From contig OU744725.1 in assembly GCA_916613615.1 (NCBI GenBank), forward strand, positions 72,324,868 to 72,388,867: a DNA stretch of 64,000 bases. Reading direction: 5' to 3'. Below the pieces are notes generated by a model. It had not been told where the DNA came from and did no database searches. It worked only from the letters and a program-made list of their open reading frames with translations. Below, piece after piece: positions 35,348-49,000 of this stretch. Each line of letters opens with the position of its first letter. Within the stretch, counting starts at the first letter, position 1. The translations under genes were made by a program, and so were the position numbers. This DNA is from Steromphala cineraria. Lineage: Eukaryota; Mollusca; Gastropoda; Trochida; Trochidae.

Positions 35348-38300
35348 ATGGACTTTCATCCAGTGACCATAGAAGATGACCCCCTCTCTGTCCAGAAGGT
35401 ATGGATGTTTATGAAATGAGTAGATAATAGATGCAGGCGTTAAACATGGCTATGTTATTACCCGTATACCATTCCCTATGTTGTCACTGAAACATGGCTA
35501 TGTTATTACCCGTATACCATTCCCTATATTGTCACAAAAGCTATTGATGGAACATACATGTGATTTTTATATCAGGACAAAATGGGAGATGTTTCCTTGC
35601 ACCTTATTTGCTAGCGATTGATTAGACTTAAATAAAGATGAAAAATCATTAAATTCGTTTGTCCATTTCACCTAGCAACGACCTTTAATATATATTTCTG
35701 ATTGTATAATTAATATCCGACCAGAAGAAGTCCAAAGAATGACTTTAAACAAAACAAAACTACTAGTATTTATCTGAAGAGAAATTAATTAATGTATCTC
35801 CGTCTGTACATATACAAAAAATGTGTATCATGTAATTTGAACTCTTTGTCATATGGCCGAATACACTGAAGAAAGCTCTTCCTCCTACAATATACAGGTG
35901 CAAGCATTACATGGGCTTTCTGTTGGGGCAGCCGTGGTGTTTATAGTCGGGGAAATCGCAGGGACAGGAGTGTTGGCCTTGCCTTACGCCATTGAGGGAA
36001 CAGGTGAGTTGTCATTCAATCTCATTAAAACCTGACAAAACATGACAATTGCATGTAGGTGACAAAGAACAAGTATCTTGAAAACACAATTTTAAATGCA
36101 GCAAAGGTAAATTCATTGATGACTGTATACACACGATGGAAAGAAAACAAATACATGACAATATCATGTAGGTGACAAAGAACTAGTATCTTGAAAACTC
36201 AATTCTAAATGCTGCAAAAGTAAATGTATTAATGAGTTTAACATTGATGACTGTATACACACGACGACAAAAAACCCAATACATATCTGTGATGTTCAGG
36301 ATGGATCGGTCTCGTTCTGATGGGTCTTGTGAGCCTCATTTCCGCCTACACGGGCCACGTGCTGGGGGAGGCGTGGTGTCTGGTCAGGGAGCGGTACTCT
36401 AGGTTCAGAGGTCAAGTTCGATTTCCGTATCCGGCCATTGGTGATGTGACTTATGGCACTCCTGGAAGGTGATCATATCATAAAGAATACAATATCGATT
36501 GATACAATACGTTTTCATGTAATAATTATAAGTATAAGTATATAATTATTATTATAAGACACAGTGGTTCTTCACGTTTCGAAAAGATTAAATCTTTGTT
36601 ATTTTTAGATTGGATGTTTTCATTAATCAACTTCAACTTTATAACTCGTCCCATTTGCAACCAACAAGGAGAGTTATTCTGTAATTTACACTCATTAAAA
36701 CACCTGTTCTCCCATAAAGCAATGTATCGCTTTCTTTTGAATGTATATCGCATGACAACTTATTAATCTTTAAATAACTGTATATTAATGATTGATGTTG
36801 TGGTCATTGCTGGGGATGTTGCCTGACCGAGTTTAAAGTGATGATAGCAAATGGATTTACATTAATTGATGATAGATGTTCAATGCTATGAACTTCAAAT
36901 CAAGTAAGAAAAAGAACACGGTGAGAAAGAATCTAGTGTTATTTCCTTGCTTCCCCTTCAGACTCCTGGTATCGTTCAGCATCAACTTCACCATGTTCGG
37001 TGGGGCGGTCGTGTTACTGCTCATAGCCTCAGAGAACATCCACTCATTGATCAACAACCTCGACGCTGACGTGTCATTCTGCTATTGGCTGATCATTGTG
37101 GCGGGACTTTTGACACCATTGACATGGTTTGGAACACCCAAAGATTTCTGGTAGGATTGCATATCCAATCAAGTTTGTTAATGCTTAAATTGAAGGTTTC
37201 GTTTTATTGATATACTTTAAAGCGTGACTTATATATGCCTTTTCTGTATGACTTAATTTCAAACAGAACATCTTTAAAATTCATATAAATTTCTATTATT
37301 TCTTTTTTTTCTTTCAATAAAACCTGTTTTATTTCAGGCCCATCGCAGTGGGAGCTACCATAGCAACCAGCATAGCCTGTGTTGTCCTCTTATCAAATAT
37401 GGTCATAGACGCTCCCACAATTCCAAAGGTTACCCATAATCCTCCAGACTTCCTGTCCTTTTCGGCTTCGTTCGGAACAATCTGTTTCGCTTTCGGAGGA
37501 CATCCGGCCTTCCCGACATTCCATGCTGACATGAAGGATGAGAAAAAGTTTGGGAAGGCTGTTTTTATAGCTTATGCAGGTATGCCAATCATTGAATATT
37601 TAATTGTGTATAAGACGTTCAAGACGTTCTAATTTTATTGTATGAATTGTTTAGTTTAAGAGCAAGTTCGTGAGTGATAAGGCTCACATATATACCAAAC
37701 TCTGAAAGGCGTCATTTGATCGAGAAGAACCGAATGTTGCGAGAACGTATCATTCTAAAAATCGGCGCTGATCTTGACCAACAAGTATAACGTAATTTTT
37801 GAAATTATCAAAATTACTTACCCTGACCTACGGTCCTTGGCGTATGAAAGATCCCAGGGATACACATGTATTAACCATGTTCATTTTGTCTTGTTTCTTT
37901 CAGTGGTACTAGGGCTTTATCTGCCAGTGTCAGCCCCCGGCTACTTCATATACGGAGACCTTCTATCAGACAATGTTCTTCAGACGGTCAGTTCAGGACC
38001 CATGCAGTACATCGTGGAGATAGTCATCACTCTTCATCTTATATGTGCCTTCATCATCGTTATAAACCCTCCGTGTCAGGAGCTGGAAGAATTGCTCCAT
38101 ATTCCTAAAGGTAACTAATGATTTAAACTTGGATCACAGTGGCACAGTGGTGAAGTGGTTAGCCAAAGGGCTGGTGTGTTGTCCCTGGGTAAGAAACTTC
38201 ATCCACATTGCAATAGTCAATGAAAATAATATGTACGGACTGTCGTTGATAGAAAAGAGGAAGCAGAACCTGTCAAAGGAGATATATAAAGGTTATATAT

Positions 38301-39913
38301 ATATTTATATATATATATATATATATATTAAACGTTAGCTTGCTGACCTCTTACGCCAATGGAATGAGATCGAACCTTGAGTCCCAAAGTGTTTTGTACT
38401 TGGGAAATCCATTTCACCAAATAGCAAAAGTCAACCCAGTTGTAACGATAGGTTTTTGATAACATGGTGTACGGGATTTAGAAGAACTTAAGCTGCCCTA
38501 AAAGTACACAGCCAGGTTATGATGTAGACAGCACTTTGAGCAGATATTGCCTGATACCAGTACCTTTATATAACACTGTTACTATATACAGATTATCTTT
38601 ATTCGTTGTTCATACTCAATGCATATCATACAGAAATTATAAATTGACGATACTTATTATGAACAATTTAAAATCAATGGACGTTTGAGGAATCGTATGT
38701 ACTACGTCACCTAAGGTACAAGGAACAAGGTGATTGTTTTGAAACGATTAAAGCCACGATATGCATTTCTTGCATTGATAACTATGTTAAAGCATGTGGC
38801 ATGTGTAATTGAGATAACGATCGATATATTTGATATTGAGTGATATTTCAAATGGTCTCCAACAAGGTATCTTTTCATCACCTACACTATTACCTTTGAC
38901 TGGTCTCTCTGGGTAACATTACTCGCCTGCTCTTCCTTCTGCATCTTGTCTGGGTAACGATGTATTTTATTTCACAGCCACTCTTTAAAACAATCAATAC
39001 ATTTCCATCACCATACAATGTCCGTACCTTTCTGTCATTCTGAGTCAGATGGCAATTGATTCTTCTTCACAATCTTACTTTTTACAATTGTCGGTACTCA
39101 TTAAGCATTACTTGACTTACTACTGATTTTCGAAGTTCAATGACAGTGTAATATTTGTATTCTTGTTGTTGAATCATTTTGATCGTGTGTATTTTTACTT
39201 ATGAATTCATCTTTGGTGATGTATAAATCTTCTATTTCAGAGTTAAACTGGAAGCGTATCGTAGTGAGGACATGTGTGGTGGCCCTGGTCCTGTTTGTGG
39301 CCGAGTCCGTGCCTCACTTTGGTGCTATCTTGTCTCTGATTGGTGGATCCACCATCACTCTCCTTGCATTTGTATTTCCCTCTCTCTTCTACCTCAAGCT
39401 GTGCCGGATGGACGGACCTTGGGACAAAATGTAGGATACTTCATAATGTTTTCATGAGTTGAAAAGAGATAATTTGATTATAGCCAGAAATATCAAATTG
39501 TTCTTGTTAATTTTTATCATGTGTCGTTGGGGAAATAAAATGTTATCTTATCTTATCTTATCAAATTTTAAAAAGCGTTATTATATAAAATATTGCTATT
39601 ATTATGTAATTTTTATATTAATTCAAACGTAACTTTTTAAGGTTTAGGACGATAAGACTCTTTTAGCAGAAGCGCCATAAAATATATGATTAAAATGCAC
39701 TTTTGTTGACTTCTTTAAACTGTCTTTCTACTGTTATAACTTACTACTTCTTCCAGACACGTCCCACTGCACATCAAGGTTGCCAACTACGAGATCGTGT
39801 TTGTGGGTTTAGTAGCAGGAGCTGCCTCTACATACTCGGCTATAGCTGGTCTAGCTCAGCCCGGGGCGTTCACAGTTCCCTGCTACGTCAATGTTACAGC
39901 TGCTCTCGGATAG
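35348..39913 (+). CDS. AAAP-family amino-acid transporter A, copy 2 (A2); intact
   Basis: Eight exons: 35348-35398, 35898-36003, 36300-36468, 36962-37150, 37338-37579, 37904-38110, 39241-39430, 39757-39913. They join into 1311 bp encoding 436 aa, with every border GT/AG and no internal stop. A short hydrophilic N-terminus starts [11 protein letters not shown]. The helix-1 signature [10 protein letters not shown] is at about 39-48, a [12 protein letters not shown] segment near 240, GYFIYGD near 267-273, and an NPPCQE loop near 310. About 11 hydrophobic segments suit a multipass membrane amino-acid permease (Aa_trans/AAAP), likely in the plasma or an endomembrane. The start is chosen because exon 1 is phase 0 and identical in both copies. 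An alternative start at 35853 ([11 protein letters not shown]) reads straight into exon 2 and could be an alternative first exon. This is the only intact A gene in the window. Confidence 0.9.
35443..35537. repeat. 48-bp tandem duplication in A2 intron 1
   Basis: AACATGGCTATGTTATTACC occurs at 35443 and 35491; copy 1 has a single diverged version. Confidence 0.85.
38120..38400. repeat. Possible SINE-like insert in A2 intron 6, with TA microsatellite
   Basis: This is the counterpart of 3150-3420. Here the internal TA run (about 38298-38332) is expanded relative to copy 1. Confidence 0.3.
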
Positions 39914-40787
39914 GATGTATATTTTACGAACGCTTCGACTGTTTCACATGCTCCATAATGGAATTAGATTTTGTACAAGGAAACAGATTCGGCGACACTG
40001 AAAAAATAAGATTCCGGTTACATCAACGAACAACGATGTAATAACGTATAGCTTAAACTATGCAGTTCTATGTGTGTTTCTATTGAAGGGTGCTAATGGG
40101 CCTAGACCAATATTATGCTTGGATATGTGCATTGTTAAACTCATCTCAGAGACAACTGATAACGTTTGTTCTAAAATACATCTATTGCAGTTCATCTTAA
40201 GCTTTAAGACACTTTATATTACGCTACTTTGAACCGAGTGGCTCTGTACTGAGGTTATTTTTATCGTACTTTGCTCTTTACCTCAGGGTGACTACCCTAA
40301 GCGGAATACATATACACATTGGGACCTTTTTAAATAATAAACATCATTCTGCTGTTTTTGGATCAAAATGACTAGTAAAACTTCTCACGAAAAGGATGAT
40401 ACTTGGACCCCCTGGATCTGGATCTGGATATACTGCAGGATATTTCGCAGCGGGAGACAGAAAGATGTGTCGAACTAACAACAATGTTACTGAGCTTGTC
40501 TGAAGCTCCGCACCAATTCGGCGCACACTATGCTGCTACGCAGGTTATTGGTCTTCGGGGAAAACGACTGACTGTACTGTTCACGCTTGCAGACCATTGT
40601 CTTGAGGCATCTATGGTTGTTCAAGACTTAGTTTTTGGCGACGTTTGTGGTCATACAAGAACGTATATTCCCAAGCAAGTCAATTTTATGCCACGTGATG
40701 TGTCTCTCTTGGTAGCGTTTAGGAACATTGAAATTCTTGTAACGTTTTAAGATAGCTGAAATCAAAAGTGATTATCACCAAACAAAA
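39914..40787. other. 3' flank of A2
   Basis: Counterpart of 5040-5800: 3'UTR, AATAAA, and the unassigned open frame 40403-40750. Confidence 0.35.
40336..40341 (+). terminator. Candidate polyadenylation signal for A2
   Basis: AATAAA lies about 420 bp after the A2 stop, at the position equivalent to copy 1. Confidence 0.4.
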
Positions 40788-42215
40788 CCTTTATAAAAAC
40801 ATTGAATTCTGAAATTTATAAATTTATTTTGGGAAACAAACCAGATAGAATTAGTCGAAACATTGTTACCAAATTAACGGAAAATGAGGGCTTAAGAGTA
40901 CCGCATCTAAAAATAAAATCAGATCTAAAAATAATTGCATGAATTAAGAGAATATTCATAAATGATTCGAAACTTTCTACATTCTTTCTATTCTACATTT
41001 ACATCAATGTTAACAAATAATATGTATTTTCTATTGCAATGTGAAGAACATACAAACAACAATATACTTACAAAACGCACAAATGATGTATTACTAGCAT
41101 GGGGACATTACATTGATAACAAAAGACAATACATCAAGGAGGAAGACGATATTCCCACACATCCGATATGGCATAATGAAAACTTTCTGATCGACAATAA
41201 GCCAATGCATTATCAGCACTATGAAAATCAGGAGTATACACTGTGAATGTTATAGTTGAAAATCAAGGAAACGTTCTTACTTTTGAACAATTTAAACAAT
41301 TGTACAATTGCAAAACAAACTTTTTAGAATATCCTGGAATTTCTTAAACGATAAACAAAACTTTTTTTAACTTACTGATACTGCGCTGCATAAAAAGATT
41401 TGCATGCCTTTCATCCTATACTTTTTACATTTAGTAAAACATTTAGTGATTTAGTGAAACACAGTAAAGGTTGCAGAATGTTTTATGATATACTACAGGA
41501 CTCGGACGATCATAACAATAAACACAAATATAAAAGTAAATGGAATGTAGAATTTAACAAATCCATTTCTGATAATGATTGGAAATTAATTAATAAAATA
41601 CCATTTAGGGCACTCGTGAATGTTAAACATCAATGGTTTCAATATAGTATTATCCATTGGTGCATAGCAATGACCTTTTATCAAAGATAAAACTGATCGA
41701 TAGCAAGGCTTGTACATTCTGTCAATACAGAGTGAAAACCATTACACATATGTTTTTTTAGTGTGATATTATGAAAGAGATTTGGAATCAGGTAATTGAT
41801 TGGATTCGTCATAATACTGGCACTTTATCTCCACTTTGATAAGAAGAAAATATTATTTGGATATCCAGAGAAGAGAAATACCATATATTAATTATTACAA
41901 AATACAACATTTTCAAATCTAGATTAACAAACAAACATCCAAATGTGTCGTATATTAAAAATAAATGTTGAGCTTTCAAATCAATTTGATAAATGTAAGT
42001 CAAAGCTAAAATGCAATTCAACACCATTTGTCCATTTTTGGTCATATCATATGCTGTTTTAGCTAATGTTATCTTTTGTGTCTTACTTTTCAAAGCAATT
42101 GTCTGTACGTCTGAAAGATTGCTACATTAATGCCTGGATTTATATTCACCTGTATGTTGAAAATGTTAATTTTGTACCGAAACGAGCAAAATAAAAAGAT
42201 AAAAAGAACGTGTTT
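40788..42215 (+). mobile_element. Decayed LINE 3' end, copy 2
   Basis: Same relic as in copy 1, slightly better preserved. The stretch LVNVKHQWFQYSIIHWCIA (near 41613-41668) and the tail reading THMF..CDIMKEIWNQ near 41750 are typical of LINE C-termini. It is also broken by stops and is not functional. Confidence 0.75.
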
Positions 42216-43014
42216 TGACAACATCAAGAATGTAACTAACCTTATTGGGACGTCATCGAATTAATGATCTTACAGTGTGTAGGTAATCACTACAAGACAA
42301 TTGTATAACGGCTTAAATGGGTAAATCAATTACTTATTCCTATCCTGTGTGATTCTGACAGGGTTATAAATCAAAGAAAATGCTGTTGATTTTAAATGAT
42401 ACAAAATGAACAGGATTATTGTAATCAAATATACCATTGACAGAACAAAAATAGTTATCCTAAATCATCAGTTAAATTTTGAGAATATATTTTTCTTTAA
42501 GCAATAACAATGAAACATATGGCATGTACTTCTTATGTGTATACTGTTGAACTGTATGATGGGCCTATGGTCCATCATTATTGTATTTTGTGTGTGTTTT
42601 ACTTAAATTTGTTTATTTCGACAAATACAAGTACATAATATTGAGAATACTCCTGAATGATCTCCTCTGAGTTTGTTCTGTTTTATAGAACAAATCGATA
42701 TGTAATAACGGATTATTTTAACTCTTTGCCCTCGTACTCCCTACCACTAATATTAATTAGTGCATTCAAAAACCTTTTCAGAAAAATATTCTATTACATT
42801 TTCATCAGAGAAAAAAAATTTGAACAATAATGACGAGTTTATCAACAGGTGTTTATCATAATTGACTTTTCCGCTAGAATAGTCATCAGTTTAGGATAAC
42901 ATTGATGTAACTGGTGTTTAGACGTGCAGGCTCGATGTAGATCTACAGCTGTCCTGATGATTGTTCTAGCGAGTTTGTGACTCACTCACGTGTCTCCGTG
43001 TTCACTGTTTCTGC
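42216..43014. other. B2 upstream region
   Basis: Counterpart of 7260-8181 with a single unit of the 112-bp repeat. A CACGTG E-box lies about 25 bp before the B2 ATG. No gene. Confidence 0.35.
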
Positions 43015-46000
43015 ATGAAGGGGAACAGGAAGCTCACTGTGGGGAAAGCTACCCTGTTTATCGTGGGGGAAGTGGCTGGGACAGGATTGTTAACCTTGCC
43101 TAAAGCAGTCGAAGAAACAGGTAGAAACAGTTTCTTATGAGTATTGTGTTTAACACACAGTAGAATGATTTTTCAATATCGTTTATAGATTCATGTAAAA
43201 ACCACTGCATCATTTTTATTTTTTCTTTATTTCAAAATAACTGTTTATGTTTGCAGTGTAAAATAATCATTACACAAACAAAATTATCTGCCGTCGAATA
43301 TTAGGTTTTCAAATATAACGTGAAAACTGCATTGAGCTATTTTCAAGGGGAAAATATTCAAACAGTTAAGTTGAACTAGGTACATACCCATTAGAAATCC
43401 TAATATTGGTTAAAAACAGATCCCTTTAATAACCCTAGACAACATGTTACATTACCTATGAAGTACAGAGATGATCACTTGGACCTCACAATTGTACGAC
43501 AAATAATGGACGCATTTTACCTGGAATGAGGTTTAGATCTTCAGTACATCGATCTTTCCAAACTGATGTGCTTGCCTTTCGTACTGAAACTTCAAAGTTG
43601 AAAATCCTGTGTGATAAGACCTTCCAGATGAGCCAAAATGGGCTATGGTCAGTGTCTATCTGACCATTCAACTTTACAACATTGATATTGGTCATACACC
43701 TTTGACTCCTGACATAGGCATATCATATGTATTTCAGGATGGATCGGGTTGGTTCTTATCATTGTCTGTCTGTTGACCATTCATCTTCACAACATTTATG
43801 TTGGCCTTTAACTCTTTGAATATGCGTGCTCAGTGGTTAAACCTATCAGATATGTTTCAGGATGGATCGGGTTGGTTCTCATCATTGTACTGGGGTTGAT
43901 TTCGGCCTACACAGCCTATCTAATAGGCAGGTGCTGGAGCCAGGCCCTGAAGCATGACCCTGGGCTGAGGGAGCACGATAGGATGCCGTACCCCGCCATA
44001 GGGGAGGTGGCTTATGGGGAGACGGGGAAGTAAGTTTTGTCTTATTTGTAAGTTATATGTAACTTTTGTAAAAGGATAAATGTCATACTCACCATTTCAG
44101 CAGAATGGTACCCTTAATACCAAGTGATTGATTATGCATTTATACCTTCTTGTTCTCTCATGTTACAGTTTAAACCCATTTACCTACACGTGAAAAAAAA
44201 TCATTAACACTTTGAAGAAAATGAAGGAGTGAAATATTGACAGGATTCCCTTTCATAAAGGCAACAAAACATTTTTCGGGCATCCTCGCGAGATTAATGT
44301 TACAAAACCTGTTGACCTGGTCTACTTCTACTACATTATCAAGGTTACAAGTGCAACAGGCTGCATGTGAGAGAAAAGAAATACCGGAAGCATGTGGAAC
44401 TCAAAAAGCAGTATCCTATAAGGTGTTTTTTATTGTTAAGGACTTTTCTTATGACACAACATTTGATATCATGCTTATGTCCATTAGGATTTACGTTAAG
44501 AGCTGTTTTCAAAATGTAACATAATTAAATTGTTAAAAGTCCCTTCTTAAACTGTCTAATGACTTTTAGTTTCCTCCCACATATAAATTATCGTGATTGC
44601 ATTTTCACGAAGGAAACCCGTTTATGAACAGAACTTTACAGAATGTAAGTGAGACTTCTGTACAAATGAAACAGTTAACTCACTGTTCGTATTCAAACTT
44701 TATCTCTTCACCATTCAACTAAATTTGTTTCAAAAAAAGTTTTGTTTTGAAAGTTCATTACAAAATCATTTCAACGATATTGTGATTGCATTATGAAAGC
44801 TTTCACAACCTAAAAACATTCAACGTTCATATATCATTCTGAAATCATGGTAACTGCAATTCAACAAACTTTAAAGCAAACAGTACTTCAAATATTTTAA
44901 AGCTATGAGTATTCGAAGTCGCACACCGTTTACAATATCCTTCACGCATTCAATGTTCTATATACATTATGCTTGAAATATAAAGATACACTTCAACAGC
45001 CTTTAAAATCTCAATTTGAACACGATTCAGAATATTCCAAATACATTCACACAAAATTAAGAAAATCTTAAAAGAATTCGCACACCATTCAGAATAACAA
45101 AATACATTCGTATATTATTTAGAATATTCCTCTTGCATTATATATCATTTATAAATCCAAATGCATTGAACACCATTAATGTATGCCTCTGTATATTATT
45201 TAGAATATTATTCATGCATTATACATCATTCAAGAATCCAAATGCATTGAACACCAATAATGTATGCCTCTTTATATTATTTAGAATATTCTTCATGCAT
45301 TATACATCATTCAAGAATCCAAATGCATTGAACACCAATCCTGTCTGCCACTATACCTCACTGTTAGTTATTCAGAATGTTCATCTAAATCATCTAAGTC
45401 ACACCACTTAAATATACAAAATCGTCACGAATACTGACAATCAATCGCATTATAAACGGCATATCCATTCCAAACTGAATTCCACTTGCGCTCTGAAAAT
45501 CTAAACAACATTCGGATCAACATTAATAGGTTAAATCAGACCTCTTAGATATCGTATATGTATACAAAATCTTAATCAATACAGCAGTAGATCACATCAT
45601 TAATCTGAAATCTTACATTTTGTTATCCGTGCACTATTTATTCGTATACATGTATATCCGGAAGAAAGTGCACATATACATTTTTGCTTAATGTTAAAGT
45701 CATCTTTGTTTCAATGGTTATTTTCACTTATGAACGATAATCTGTACATTTCATTACATTTTTCATTAACATGTCATTTTGGGCGTCTGCAAATCTAATG
45801 AATAATTTGCTTACGTTTCACGCCAAAATAACCTTTAATACAAAGTGTAAGTTTACGTGACAGCATGTGAATATTGTAAATTTTTAGTTACGTGGTCAAC
45901 TATTTATTCTAACATTATAAATCAATAATTGAATTGTTATATTATATAGAGGATATTATATGAGTGTCCATGACATACTATGTTTACGACACGAGTGCCT

Positions 46001-49000
46001 AAATATTGGTATTTCCCGAGCGAGAGCGAGGGATATACTGATATTTAGGCACGAGTGTCGTAAACATAGTAGGTCATGGGCACGAATATAATATTCTGTT
46101 TATTACCGAAGTCCCAAAAATAAGGAAAACACTCAAAAACAACATCTCAGCATGGGCCGACAAGCCGCCGTCGACCCGTATATATTGTGACGTCATTGGT
46201 GAACCGTGACGTCAAAGCATTGTTTAAAACGTGACGTCACAATGAAAAAGTGATATTTTGCCCTAGGGCAACATATGAAAAATATGAACCTCGATATGAT
46301 TGCCCTCGTAGGTAATAAATTCATTTTCCTGATATCATGGAAAACGTTGTCGCAAGGCACTACTCGCATCAATCTCCTTTGCCGGCCGATCCAATCATGA
46401 TTTGTAATGTGACTGCTAGGTTCTAGTGTAACAGGCTTGAAAGATGCACGTCCAAAAGTGGTATTTTTGTAGAAAACCCCAAAGCATTATCAGTCCAGAC
46501 CAAAAGTAACCAGGCACCAGGCTGGGGGCGGGCTATATTTCATACACTGCAACATTGTACTATCAAGTCAAGCCGAAGTAAGCTGGAAATAATCCCGATA
46601 GCATGGCGTGCAGGTAAAGATTAGCCAGTTATTCTCAGGGCCGTTAGTTTTCGTAAAATTCTGCTCTGTTCTGTTCTGTTCTGTTCTGATACTGGCGTTT
46701 AAAGAAAAGACAGATTTCGTCCATACAAAGGTTTGATACAGCAATAAATACGTCTACAGTTATATGATGGCATTCAGCAAAATATGTATTATTCTTAGTT
46801 TCAATAATTATTGGTAAAAGGTTTAATGAACATACAAACTTGACAAAAAGAATGACAGTAATTAACATTTTTTAAACAAGTTCTTCAGATTTAACTCAGA
46901 ATAATTGTCAATAAAGACACTTACAACACCATAATCACATATTTACAACCAACCTACAAAATCATTAAAATTTCACATATTCATGTGACAACAATAACCA
47001 ACTTACAAAACAATGACAAACATCATTTTCACAGACTAATGTGACAACAATAACCAACCTACAAAAGTCAAACTACAATTTCACAGAATATTGGTGACGA
47101 TTTCCCTCAACTTGACGCTGCTAGGTTTCGATATCGTCCTCCTGCTGCTCGCTGCCCAGAACGTCCAGCTCCTGGCCCAGATGGTGTCCGTCCGTCTGTC
47201 CATCTGTAGTTGCCTGGCCATCGTGGCCGCAGCTTTACTGCCTGTGTCTTGGTTCGGAACACCAAAGGATTTCTGGTATGTTTGGTGTTATTCTGGTTTT
47301 GAAACGTTGCAATTGCTGCTTTTTCAATTATAATCGTGAAGTTAATTGATGAGATTTGTCTAATGAAAACAAGAACAAATTGTGGGTGTGACATTCACGA
47401 ATGCAATGATTAGGTACCGCATTGGCTGAACAAGACACTGAAGATGTCGTTTAAAACGGGTTCATTGAAGTGGTTGCTGAAACCGAACACCTGATTCTTT
47501 TAGTTTAATTGTAGAATATTGCAGAAATAAAGACAAATTTGGTTTAAAGCATATTTCTTTCACCTATAATGAAAACAAGAAAAAGTTGGGGATATGACAC
47601 GGGCAAATGCCATGATTGTCGTTAATAGGTAGCTCATTGGCTGAACAAGACACTGAAGATGTCGTTAATAACGAGTCCATTTGATGGATTTGCTAACTAC
47701 CTGAACAAAACTTTGATTTATTATCTTAATTGTTGAATATTGTATTTTTCCACATGTCAATCATTACATGTTCATAGCGAAAGTAAACACGCAAACAGAC
47801 AATGGTGTTTTCTTAAAAGTCTGTGTCCGTTTTTAATTTAATGTGAAAGAACCTTTGTTATTTCAATTCGTTTTGCGTCAAAACCAATTTATAAAACTGC
47901 GCCTTTGATACTTTAAGATATATGGTTATTGTGAAAAATCTCTCAATCAATAAAATTATATCCCTGTGAAAAATACATAGGCATATTTCATTGTTTAAAG
48001 TTTAGATAAAATAAACTGTTTTCTATGTTTTCAAATTTGAAAGCATTTATCACAGTAACTCTTTTAATCGAAAATGAAACATTCTATCCATTTATCAAAC
48101 CCCTGCTAATGATGGGGGATAAACAATAACTCACTCACTCAGAATCATAATGAATATCTTATGAAACTTTTGAGAGTATTTTGTAACGAAATAATTGGCA
48201 TTTGATTGCACAAAACAAACGTTCAAGATAAGTAAAACTGACATATTGTTCGAATGAAATTGAATAATTTGAAACGAGTTTCTTATATATTAAAACATCA
48301 TGGCCATTGATTTCAATATTCATTTACCAAATTAAGTAGGACAAACGTGTTGCATGTAAGCTACATAACCAAACAATAGATTATTTCATTAAAAATGCTA
48401 ATGTACTGTTTTCATTCATGTGCTCAATGAGTGCACGCAATTAATATGTACAAGTTTGGGTAAAAAAGTCAGGTATAGCGTAAGTTGGCAATCTACCAAA
48501 GTAACTATATAGAATAAGCCATGTCTGATCGATATCGGCACTATCATGACTAGCTCATATCTACCAACTATATATATGTTTATTTATACCAAAAATAAAA
48601 GAATTTGTATTGGTGAGGTGCGGTGAGGTGAGGTGAGGTGAGGTGAGGTGAGGTGAGCTGATGTATTAATATATACGTTTATTTATATAAAGCTGGAAAA
48701 AATATTACAATCCCTGTTTTTCCCTTTTCTGTACATAATCTGCTACGTAAAAAAACGAAACATGTTTTTGTGTCAGGTTTAATGTACGTATATTAATGGC
48801 TCCCTCACAAATAAAACAACAAAGTGCTGTTTCACTAAAACATTTCCCATTAACTGTTTGACCGTATTACACGGGACTATTGTAATTATGACAACCTGAG
48901 GAACAACTAGGTTGCGGTTTTATCACTTCGATTTAGTTTTCCCTAAAATCGCTTTTGTGGCAAAAGAAAGCTTATCAATTGCATACTATTTATTAAGATC

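Noticed and set aside
45133..45411. 92-codon repetitive frame in B2 intron 2
   Set aside because: Product of the 81-bp tandem repeat; one unit only in copy 1.
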